Source of the DNA: Oscillospiraceae bacterium
Lineage (GTDB): Bacteria; Bacillota; Clostridia; Oscillospirales; Ruminococcaceae
Reading direction: 5' to 3'
NCBI GenBank assembly: GCA_003508605.1
Contig: DNUB01000301.1
Location: 6,005 to 17,796, forward strand
DNA length: 11,792 bases
Shown here: positions 7,001 through 11,792 of the stretch, piece after piece
Numbering within the stretch: the stretch's first letter is position 1
Layout: every line of letters begins with the position of its first letter
Position numbers and translations under genes: made by a program
Notes under the pieces: model-generated
Databases searched by the model: none
Seen by the model: the letters and a program-made list of their open reading frames with translations, nothing else
What the model was told of the DNA's origin: nothing

Positions 7001-8286
7001 ACACCATCGCAGGAATTGATTGCTCCGCTGCTTTTATAATATTCCAATACGTAATATTCTCCGAGTATGCCGTTATTAAATTCGGGAGCCACAATATATG
7101 CTTTTGCCCCGCTTTCGGCAGAGCATAAAACATCAAAGGACATATCCTCCGAAACAAACACAGGCTCTACCCAACCCAATAGCATTTTAGAGAAAATGTT
7201 ATGATCTCCTCTGTTAGATGACATCATATCAAGCATACCTATATAATCGACTGTATCATTGGTATTGGTTTGATAGCCGTAATTATAATAATCGGGAAAT
7301 CCTAACAAGTGTCCCGTTTCGTGAATAACCGTTATATTGGTACTCCAAGCACCTCCGTCAATATTAAGGAAGCAATACTTTGCCAGTCCCTCTCCGTCGT
7401 ATGTACTTTCGGAAGAAAACTGCGTTACATAGCTCCACCACTGAGTACCCCAGCCCGAATTACTGCCGCCGTACATAAAATAAACAAGGTCGATCAGTCC
7501 GTCGTTGTTGGCGTCGTATTCCGAAAAATCGATCGCCCCGTCGTAATGTTCCATAACCTCTTTGATAAGCACATTGTTTCCTGCGGTATCATTATGATCT
7601 TCCGCATTTTCATAGAAAGATCTGTTATTTTCCGAGCTGTACCAGCCGTAAACGTCGAAGTCTATATTAAGCTTTCCGTAGGAGGAAGCATTATAGTATC
7701 CCGAAACGCTTTTGTACGGGTAATCACTGTCCGAAAAAACGTCCGAGGTTCCCTCAAGCCGTTTTTCCATCTCCTCGGCGGTAAGGGAGCTGTCCTCGTT
7801 TCTCATATCCGCAAAATCCACCAGAAAAACAAGGGCTTTTACATCGCCTATTGTGGGACAGTTTTGATAAAGAAACGAATCTTTATTTTTAATATCCGAC
7901 AGGCTTTTTATATTCTGAAGGTCCGTTTCGGTATCTGCGGAGATTAACGGCTTTATCTGCGGTTCGGCAAGCGACTGCATAAACTTGATTCTTGATTCGA
8001 GGGTGTTATCGTCCTCATATTTTTTTCGCATCTCATCGCTTAACGAGCAGGCGCAATCTTCAAATTTGTTATCGAAAGCATTCGGCTTTTTGCTTGAGCT
8101 CGGATAAAAATCCTCCCCGGGGCTTTTTTCTTCCGTATTCCCTCCGCTAACCGTCCTCGATATTTTCATTGGGCTGAAAACCGAGAGACAGTCTTGCGCC
8201 GTTGCAGCGGGCAGCGAAACAGCTGCCATAGCCGCCGCTAAAACTGCTGCCGTTATTTTTTTCAGCTTTGTAATTTCCGGCTTCAT
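4063..8286 (-). CDS. Secreted M6-family metallopeptidase with Ig-like, LRR and C-terminal dockerin domains
   Basis: A zinc endopeptidase of the immune inhibitor A-like family, predicted to be exported and attached to a scaffoldin. A signal peptide (residues 1-30: KLKK, then an Ala-rich core, cleavage after ATA) is followed by a propeptide-like stretch. The catalytic domain (about 148-375, with a further beta part to about 525) has HETGHLLGFPD: His322, Glu323, His326 and Asp332, plus the MLDMM...GDHN...LLGW signature typical of M6. Next come an SbsA/Big_5-like Ig domain (about 530-650), a repeat-rich beta region of propeller type (about 655-1060, fold uncertain), BspA-type leucine-rich repeats (about 1118-1225), a beta domain, and a type I dockerin (about 1345-1404) with two calcium loops. 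ATG 8286 is preferred over GTG 8352 because GGAAAGGA lies upstream and the signal peptide then begins correctly. It stands alone, with its own promoter. The natural substrate is unknown. Confidence 0.92.
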   Translation of the reverse strand: MKPEITKLKKITAAVLAAAMAAVSLPAATAQDCLSVFSPMKISRTVSGGNTEEKSPGEDFYPSSSKKPNAFDNKFEDCACSLSDEMRKKYEDDNTLESRIKFMQSLAEPQIKPLISADTETDLQNIKSLSDIKNKDSFLYQNCPTIGDVKALVFLVDFADMRNEDSSLTAEEMEKRLEGTSDVFSDSDYPYKSVSGYYNASSYGKLNIDFDVYGWYSSENNRSFYENAEDHNDTAGNNVLIKEVMEHYDGAIDFSEYDANNDGLIDLVYFMYGGSNSGWGTQWWSYVTQFSSESTYDGEGLAKYCFLNIDGGAWSTNITVIHETGHLLGFPDYYNYGYQTNTNDTVDYIGMLDMMSSNRGDHNIFSKMLLGWVEPVFVSEDMSFDVLCSAESGAKAYIVAPEFNNGILGEYYVLEYYKSSGAINSCDGVYCPQGAVRIYHADASFNGYDYTYSNDSDTAHPLLMLMNSNGYYYNALYGDETYADNYYTEGMTLGVNTAPSSELYDGVYSGINIHVDEISGDIARITVDFSDSDSEAPKLKESRIPNVLGEALGVGGTQIFFSSNIYEGENIDKVSIAPKNDPLDKTYLEAAIKKYSSSEKNCTSSMGLYTSLMLNPDTEYILNIPGGTVTDSSGNPNEEINLTLDYAGGGGSYSDFGLTELLTLPQGSPENSEILTTKNKCLLLKNGNFVLMQDIGIKTGEENGVVSYSGGGLAYKVFSSDKKLICNKYITGVDTSYFESYELFELENGNVLQMLNCEFLVLDGDGNVVNKDTYLPENTESNGSVSYYFRRGDSFDVVAQTHDGIIYVCRIGNDGKVVKRFNLSEIYGDVMNGYAAEDFAKNYCNEDYTEYDIGKDGYLFHNYINTIEEAKKEPGSESVASSYTYYDGNGIRYAVNFIHPGFIAKFVALHDVQSAISKISLESTLISNLSLSDYLGNTLCGAECIVLEDNSLLVTFSICMFPKPGGFMPTQNNLVLRLNSDLELLWSCVVPFNVIDAFKYGDDILVLSNEKFYLFDDSAKTPIMTPETYNVSEEYDYDGEQGVIYSPQGKTAAQLRSAIECDDAVMTVFDEEGKIAEEGRILTQALIEVSPKDSPYSVYFGFVSDYYCTDDGWIARYNGKDSHAAIPSEIAGKKVKVITHQAFFNNKSLVSVEIPDEVILSKYAFDGCSSLTAAKIPPNVSFEWDGETYAEVFRSCSPDFTIYGYTNSQAEAYAEEYNIKFVPLDDDSKIQTDKGTVVTVPTNSCADLGGKELKVSVAEITERSVTYDITLKDLDNNEAQPGGTVEVRIPLPADLDGESSYIYYKDKNGFLINMNAKYEDGCMIFTTDHFSKYVLSGRELAAIKLGELNNDGKITAVDAKWVLQAVSGSRTLTPEQRAAADVNGDGKITAVDAKWILQAVSGSRVLK
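4106..4237 (-). repeat. Direct repeat within the dockerin: two identical 30-nt copies
   Basis: The copies at 4106-4135 and 4208-4237 are identical over 30 nt and 102 nt (34 codons) apart. They encode the core of the two dockerin half-repeats, DGKITAVDAK in both. Similarity continues more weakly to the left of each copy (GATACCGCCTG in both). The first loop starts with Glu-Leu-Asn, the second with Asp-Val-Asn, so the first calcium site has Glu in place of the usual first Asp. Confidence 0.85.
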
Positions 8287-8378
8287 AATAAGGTGTCCTT
8301 TCCGCTTTATCTTTTTTCGGCGATTTCGGGGCTTTGAAATGTAATGCTTCACCGCCCGAGGTTGTTATATTTGCATAT

Positions 8379-8407
8379 ATTATATCATAAAATCTAATTT
8401 TATGCAA
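8379..8407 (-). promoter_or_regulatory. Promoter of the metallopeptidase gene
   Basis: On the minus strand, -35 TTGCAT (8407-8402, only 3 of 6 consensus matches), a 17-nt spacer and a perfect -10 TATAAT (8384-8379) preceded by TGA (extended -10). This leaves a leader of about 85 nt before ATG 8286. The extended -10 probably compensates for the weak -35. Confidence 0.6.
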
Positions 8408-8514
8408 CCACGCTTTCGATAAAATCAGAGATAAGAAAAAGCTGTGCAAAATATACAAAATATAAAAGGTTAACATCGGATAAAGCGTGTCGGCGTATAG
8501 GCATCAAATTTCCC

Positions 8515-8543
8515 TTTACAAAATTCTCTTATTATGATATAAT
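8515..8543 (+). promoter_or_regulatory. Promoter of the fructose-bisphosphate aldolase gene
   Basis: TTTACA (8515-8520, 5 of 6 matches), a 17-nt spacer and a perfect TATAAT (8538-8543), again with TGA before the -10. The transcript would start near 8550, about 60 nt before the ATG. It is divergent from the peptidase promoter, with about 107 nt between the two -35 boxes. Confidence 0.75.
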
Positions 8544-8559
8544 AATAAAAGCAAATTAT

Positions 8560-8592
8560 AAGGCGGAAGCCCCGCCTTGCAGAACAATCTGC
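8560..8592 (+). promoter_or_regulatory. Two small hairpins in the aldolase 5' leader
   Basis: Arms 8560-8566 and 8572-8578 (7 bp, 5-nt loop) are followed at once by arms 8579-8583 and 8588-8592 (5 bp, 4-nt loop). Together they fill the leader up to the ribosome binding site (GGAAAGGA, just before ATG 8610). They may stabilise the abundant glycolytic mRNA. No ligand-binding motif was recognised. Confidence 0.4.
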
Positions 8593-8609
8593 GGAAAGGA
8601 AGATAAAAT

Positions 8610-9473
8610 ATGTTAGTTTCGGCAAAAGATATGCTTAACAAGGCTCGTGACGGCAAGTATGCGGTGGGTCAGTTCAACATCAACAACCTTGAGTGGACAA
8701 AGTCGGTGCTTCTCACTGCTCAGGAGCTGAACTCCCCTGTTATTTTAGGCGTTTCCGAGGGTGCGGGAAAGTATATGTGCGGCTATAAAACGGTTGTGGG
8801 TATGGTAAGCGGTATGCTGGAGGAGCTTAAAATAACCGTTCCCGTTGCTCTTCACCTTGATCACGGCTCATATGAGGGCGCAATAAAATGTATCGAGGCC
8901 GGTTTTTCTTCAATAATGTTTGACGGCTCCCATTATCCTATTGCCGAGAACATCGAAAAGACCACCGAGCTTGTGAAAATCTGTAACGATAAGGGTCTTT
9001 CCCTTGAAGCGGAGGTAGGCTCTATCGGCGGCGAGGAGGACGGCGTTGTCGGCATGGGCGAATGTGCCGATCCCGAAGAGTGCAGGCAGATTGCCGATTT
9101 GGGCGTTACTATGCTGGCGGCGGGCATAGGCAATATTCACGGCAAATATCCCGAAAATTGGCAGGGACTCAGCTTTGAAACCCTGGCGGCGGTTAAGGAA
9201 AGGACAGGGGATATGCCCCTGGTGCTTCACGGCGGTACAGGTATTCCCGAGGATATGATTAAAAAGGCTATCTCCCTCGGCGTGGCAAAAATCAATGTTA
9301 ATACCGAATGTCAGCTTTCCTTTGCCGACGCAACGAGAAAGTACATTGAAGCGGGCAAGGACCTGCAGGGCAAGGGCTTTGACCCCAGAAAGCTTTTAGC
9401 TCCCGGCGCAGAAGCTATTAAGGCTACCGTTAAGGAAAAGATGGAGCTGTTCGGCTCTGTGGGCAAGGCTTAA
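8610..9473 (+). CDS. fba: Class II fructose-bisphosphate aldolase
   Basis: Cleaves fructose 1,6-bisphosphate to dihydroxyacetone phosphate and glyceraldehyde 3-phosphate in cytosolic glycolysis, and runs the reverse in gluconeogenesis, using zinc. The 287-residue length is usual for the short class II type. LHLDHG carries catalytic Asp84 and zinc ligand His85. GNIHGKY gives His177 and LHGGTG gives His207, the other two zinc ligands. GGTGI and INVNTE (228-233) match the phosphate-binding end of the barrel. A tagatose-bisphosphate aldolase (GatY/KbaY) is the closest alternative, but a monocistronic gene with a strong promoter and no sugar-catabolism neighbours favours the glycolytic enzyme. The start is fixed by GGAAAGGA about 9 nt upstream. 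Confidence 0.95.
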   Translation: MLVSAKDMLNKARDGKYAVGQFNINNLEWTKSVLLTAQELNSPVILGVSEGAGKYMCGYKTVVGMVSGMLEELKITVPVALHLDHGSYEGAIKCIEAGFSSIMFDGSHYPIAENIEKTTELVKICNDKGLSLEAEVGSIGGEEDGVVGMGECADPEECRQIADLGVTMLAAGIGNIHGKYPENWQGLSFETLAAVKERTGDMPLVLHGGTGIPEDMIKKAISLGVAKINVNTECQLSFADATRKYIEAGKDLQGKGFDPRKLLAPGAEAIKATVKEKMELFGSVGKA

Positions 9474-9501
9474 TTTTCCGTATTCAAGCATTATCCTCTC
9501 A

Positions 9502-9552
9502 ATTATGGGCAGTGCCCCGAATTTTTCATAAATTCGGGGCACTGCCCATAAT
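9502..9552. terminator. Perfect 23-bp inverted repeat between the convergent fba and tcdA genes
   Basis: Arms 9502-9524 and 9530-9552 are exact reverse complements around a 5-nt loop. It begins 28 nt after the aldolase stop. Because it is symmetric it can fold in both transcripts, but neither strand has a U-tract directly after the stem. Termination or mRNA 3'-end protection is inferred from position. A mobile or dispersed palindrome is the other possibility. Confidence 0.6.
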
Positions 9553-9607
9553 CGAATACTAATCTCCAATCAAACAAAAGACAAAGTCTATTGCTTAATG
9601 CTCCCTT

Positions 9608-9648
9608 AAAAAATCAAGGGCCGGCAGAACTACATCTGCCCCTTTACC
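9608..9648 (-). terminator. Probable terminator of the ppa-maf-ykgJ-tcdA operon
   Basis: On the minus strand, a hairpin overlapping the tcdA stop codon (inner arms 9635-9639 and 9623-9627, outer AAGGG/CCCTT pairing with a 3-nt bulge) is followed a few nt later by six T (9613-9608). The overlap with the stop codon and the bulge make it weaker than the terminator at 1378-1434. Confidence 0.4.
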
Positions 9649-10316
9649 AAATCCCTTACAACCTGGCCGCAGATCATCAGCCCTGCCGCCGAGGGCACAA
9701 AGCTTATGCTTGCGGGAGGGTGACAGCTTACGGCGGGCGTTTCCTCGGAATAAAGCACCTTCAGGCTGTCAACGCCCAGCTTTCTCAGATCATGGCGCAT
9801 TACCCTTGCCAAGGGGCACAGGGAGGTATTATAAATATCGGTAATGACCAGCTTTGACGGGTCTAACTTGTTCCCTGTTCCCATTGAGCTTATAATGGGA
9901 ACATTAAGCTGTCTGCATCTCATAATAATTGCCTTTTTTCCCCCTGTGTCGTCAATGGCGTCAACCGCATAATCGCATTTTTCAAGGGGCAAGGTCTCTA
10001 TATTATCGGCATTTACGAACATTTTCCTCGAATCTGCCCTGCACCGAGGGTTTATATCCAAGCAGCGTATTTTCGCAAGCTCCGATTTGTACTGTCCTAT
10101 CGTGCTTTGCAGAGCATACAGCTGGCGGTTGATATTGGAGGGGGAAATTACATCTCCGTCAACAAGGAGCAGAGAGCCTATTCCCGCCCTTACCAGCCCC
10201 TCCGTTACGTAAGAGCCCACTCCCCCTAAGCCGAACACTGCCACAGTGCTGTTTTTCAGTCTGTTTACAGCCTCCTCGCCCAAAAGCAGGCAGGTTCGGG
10301 AAAACATATCCTCCAT
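9630..10316 (-). CDS. tcdA: tRNA threonylcarbamoyladenosine dehydratase (ThiF/HesA/MoeB superfamily)
   Basis: An E1-like ATP-dependent enzyme that cyclises the threonylcarbamoyl group of t6A at tRNA position 37 to ct6A. The Rossmann nucleotide-binding motif GLGGVGS is at residues 29-35, Asp53 follows beta-2, and the adenylation signature NINRQ is at 61-65 with Lys77 further on, all as in TcdA/YgdL. The 228 residues are slightly short of the usual 240-270. It is the last gene of a four-gene operon. Its ATG shares one base with the stop of the upstream gene (TAATG), and AAAGGAG lies 5 nt before the start, so translation is probably coupled. Related ThiF or MoeB proteins are less likely because no thiamine or molybdopterin genes are nearby. 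Confidence 0.88.
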   Translation of the reverse strand: MEDMFSRTCLLLGEEAVNRLKNSTVAVFGLGGVGSYVTEGLVRAGIGSLLLVDGDVISPSNINRQLYALQSTIGQYKSELAKIRCLDINPRCRADSRKMFVNADNIETLPLEKCDYAVDAIDDTGGKKAIIMRCRQLNVPIISSMGTGNKLDPSKLVITDIYNTSLCPLARVMRHDLRKLGVDSLKVLYSEETPAVSCHPPASISFVPSAAGLMICGQVVRDLVKGQM

Positions 10317-10798
10317 TACTGCTCCTTTACCGCAAAGACAGGATAGCCTTCCCTATAATCCTTTATCATTTCGGGATTTTTTTCCGCCTCGTCAAAAATT
10401 TTCGGAGCAATTTTGACAGCGAATTTAGCGATCTTGCTTATCGGACGTGAAGAAACGGATTTACAAACCGGCGAAAGGGTAAGCAGAAGCAAATCCCCCT
10501 TTTTCATAACCCTGAAAGGCCAAATGCGGCAGTCGAAGGGCTTTTCATCGCCTAAGGCACAGCCCTTTTCGGTCAAAAAAGGACATTGACACAATCCCTT
10601 TTTGTCAAACTTAGGTTCAATAACCATACAGCTTGTATTTTCGCCCATTTTTTTCAAATTTAATTTAGGATATTTCTTTTGAAGCTTAGCTGCCAGCTCG
10701 GACGTTATTAAGGGCATTTCCCATATATCCGTTTCGTCAAAGACGCAGCACACCCTGCACCTTGCGCATTCTGTTTTGGAAAGAATTTCTGAAAGCAT
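10316..10798 (-). CDS. YkgJ-family cysteine-cluster protein (putative zinc/iron-binding)
   Basis: A small cytosolic protein of a widespread family with unknown biochemical role. The N terminus has the diagnostic cluster at Cys11, Cys14, Cys17 and Cys18. A second set follows at Cys57, Cys70, Cys72, Cys80, Cys90 and Cys112, with the segment CPFLTEKGCALGDEKPFDC (72-90) typical of the family; these are likely to bind a metal ion. There is no signal peptide or membrane segment. It sits between maf and tcdA with 13 nt to the former. Its ribosome binding site AGGAG overlaps the maf stop codon (TAGGAG), and it shares a base with tcdA downstream, so it is expressed with them. The function cannot be read from the sequence. 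Confidence 0.85.
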   Translation of the reverse strand: MLSEILSKTECARCRVCCVFDETDIWEMPLITSELAAKLQKKYPKLNLKKMGENTSCMVIEPKFDKKGLCQCPFLTEKGCALGDEKPFDCRIWPFRVMKKGDLLLLTLSPVCKSVSSRPISKIAKFAVKIAPKIFDEAEKNPEMIKDYREGYPVFAVKEQ

Positions 10799-10811
10799 TT
10801 TTGAACGTCTC

Positions 10812-11387
10812 CTATTCTGTTTGCAATGCCGTATCGAGATTTTGCAGTTCTCTGTAAAGACGGCTTACGGGAAGTCCCATCACGTTATAATAATCTCCCC
10901 TTATTCCCTTGACAAGAAGAGAGCCTCTGCCCTGTATTCCGTAAGCTCCCGCCTTATCCATAGGCTCGCCGCTTTGTACATACAAGTCGATTTCCTTTTC
11001 GGAGAGGGCATAAAATTCCACATCGGTTATTTCCGCAAAGGAGCGTTCCGCTTTGCCGTTCAAAGCGATAACCGCTGCGGTTATTACCTGATGAGTTTTT
11101 CCCGAAAGCAGTCTCAGCATTCTGGCTGCGTCGTCGCAGTTTTTGGGTTTCCCTAAGGCGGCGGTTCCGCAGAATACCATTGTGTCTGCGCCGATAACGA
11201 TGCTGTCCGTATGCTTTTGAGAAACCTCCAGTCCCTTTTTTTGCGCTATCCTAATCACCGTTTCGTTACGGGGCAGCGACAAATCCGGCTTTTCCTCGAC
11301 TGTGGCGGGAATGACCGTAAAATCCTCGGTTATATATGACAGCAGCTCCCTGCGTCGGGGGGATGCGCTGGCGAGAATCAGGCTCAT
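10812..11387 (-). CDS. maf: Maf family nucleoside triphosphate pyrophosphatase (dTTP/UTP type)
   Basis: Hydrolyses dTTP, UTP and modified pyrimidine nucleotides to the monophosphate and pyrophosphate (house-cleaning), and is associated with division arrest in Bacillus. The 191-residue length is normal. The motif SASPRR (7-12) opens the active site, GADTMV contains catalytic-base candidate Asp68, GKTHQV is at 96-101, and GEPMDKAGAYGIQG (140-153) is the form seen in the YhdE subgroup (dTTP/UTP) rather than the YceF subgroup (7-methyl-GTP). Its ATG overlaps the ppa stop codon as ATGA, and GGGAG lies about 10 nt upstream inside ppa. Pairing with a pyrophosphatase is sensible, because Maf releases pyrophosphate. 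Confidence 0.93.
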   Translation of the reverse strand: MSLILASASPRRRELLSYITEDFTVIPATVEEKPDLSLPRNETVIRIAQKKGLEVSQKHTDSIVIGADTMVFCGTAALGKPKNCDDAARMLRLLSGKTHQVITAAVIALNGKAERSFAEITDVEFYALSEKEIDLYVQSGEPMDKAGAYGIQGRGSLLVKGIRGDYYNVMGLPVSRLYRELQNLDTALQTE

Positions 11388-11792
11388 TTCTTTTTGACTC
11401 CCTTTTCCGAAGTGCGGTTTTCACCGTATTTCTTTTGGTAATTTTCAATACACTGTCCGATTATTTCAATGGCTGCTTTTTGTCCCATAACCTCGTTTAC
11501 CGCCGTACATTTGTTTTCAAGCTGCTTATATACGGTAAAAAAGTGCTGCATTTCCTGAAATATATGCTGAGGCAACGCTTCAATGCTTCTGTAGGAGTTG
11601 AAGGTGGGATCCTCAAAGGGTATGGCAATGATCTTCTCGTCGTTTTTTCCGTTATCCACCATGGTTATTACCCCGATAGGATAACACTGCACAAGAACCA
11701 TAGGGGTAATCGGCTCGTTGCAAAGCACAAGAACATCGAGAGGATCGCCGTCGTCCGCTAAAGTTTTGGGAATAAAGCCGTAGTTTGCAGGG
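11384..11792 (-). CDS. ppa: Family I inorganic pyrophosphatase (N terminus outside window)
   Basis: Hydrolyses pyrophosphate to two phosphates in the cytosol and so pulls biosynthetic reactions forward. The frame is open to the right edge and reads PANYGFIPKTLADDGDPLDVLVLC. The DGDPLDV block supplies the metal-binding aspartates of family I enzymes, and the tyrosine of NYGF is also conserved. The strand YPIGVITMVDNGKNDEKIIA is the matching downstream segment. About the last 136 residues are present; roughly the first 40 are missing. The lysine-rich tail (GVKKK) is short. It ends in TGA overlapping the maf start, so it heads the visible part of the operon. The promoter lies outside the window. 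Confidence 0.92.
   Translation of the reverse strand, partial: PANYGFIPKTLADDGDPLDVLVLCNEPITPMVLVQCYPIGVITMVDNGKNDEKIIAIPFEDPTFNSYRSIEALPQHIFQEMQHFFTVYKQLENKCTAVNEVMGQKAAIEIIGQCIENYQKKYGENRTSEKGVKKK

Larger units (their letters stand above)
8287..8609. other. Divergent intergenic region between the metallopeptidase and aldolase genes
   Basis: It holds the two promoters and the aldolase leader hairpins listed separately. Between the -35 boxes (8408-8514) the DNA is AT-rich. It contains only a weak interrupted inverted repeat (CGCTTT...CGAT near 8411 against ATCG...AAAGCG near 8486), which could be an operator but is not convincing. No gene was seen. Confidence 0.5.

Noticed and set aside
7309..7947. 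A 212-codon plus-strand frame opposite the peptidase catalytic domain.
   Set aside because: It is antisense to a clearly conserved HExxH domain and has no motif, promoter or ribosome binding site of its own.
8287..8352. Extended N terminus of the metallopeptidase from GTG 8352.
   Set aside because: There is no ribosome binding site before the GTG, and the added basic stretch would bury the signal peptide; ATG 8286 has a good site upstream.

Overview
The window looks like chromosomal DNA of a gut- or rumen-type member of the Clostridia, most likely Oscillospirales/Ruminococcaceae. That is inferred from three things: a dockerin-bearing secreted metallopeptidase (dockerins mark cellulosome- or amylosome-like systems), a two-receiver hybrid histidine kinase of a type common in Firmicutes, and AT-rich Gram-positive style promoters with TATAAT boxes and strong purine-rich ribosome binding sites. 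All complete genes end in TAA, TAG or TGA, so the genetic code is standard.

Layout. 1-1358 (+) is the C-terminal part of a GH2 beta-mannosidase. A strong minus-strand terminator lies at 1378-1434. 1461-3467 (-) is a PAS/histidine-kinase/double-receiver gene that keeps one reading frame but carries two nonsense codons (TAG and TAA), so it is called a pseudogene. 3468-4062 has no protein gene but is rich in structure: a consensus minus-strand promoter (3791-3819) precedes about 250 nt of folded, terminator-ended RNA (3531-3784), which is either a free-standing small RNA or a leader of the kinase gene. 4063-8286 (-) is a 1407-residue secreted M6-family metallopeptidase with an Ig-like domain, a repeat-rich beta region, BspA-type leucine-rich repeats and a C-terminal type I dockerin. 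8287-8609 holds two divergent promoters. 8610-9473 (+) is class II fructose-bisphosphate aldolase, followed by a perfect 23-bp palindrome. 9630-11792 (-) is a tight four-gene operon, in transcription order ppa (partial) - maf - ykgJ-like - tcdA, with ATGA and TAATG junctions.

How the parts fit. The beta-mannosidase and dockerin peptidase fit a polymer-degrading lifestyle: oligosaccharide hydrolysis in or near the cell, and proteolysis on a scaffoldin-borne complex outside it. Aldolase is core glycolysis. The ppa-maf-ykgJ-tcdA cluster is a housekeeping set dealing with pyrophosphate, non-canonical nucleotides and tRNA modification.

The least explained part is the structured RNA region at 3531-3784 beside the decayed sensor kinase. 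No CRISPR array, insertion sequence, phage gene, tRNA or rRNA was recognised.
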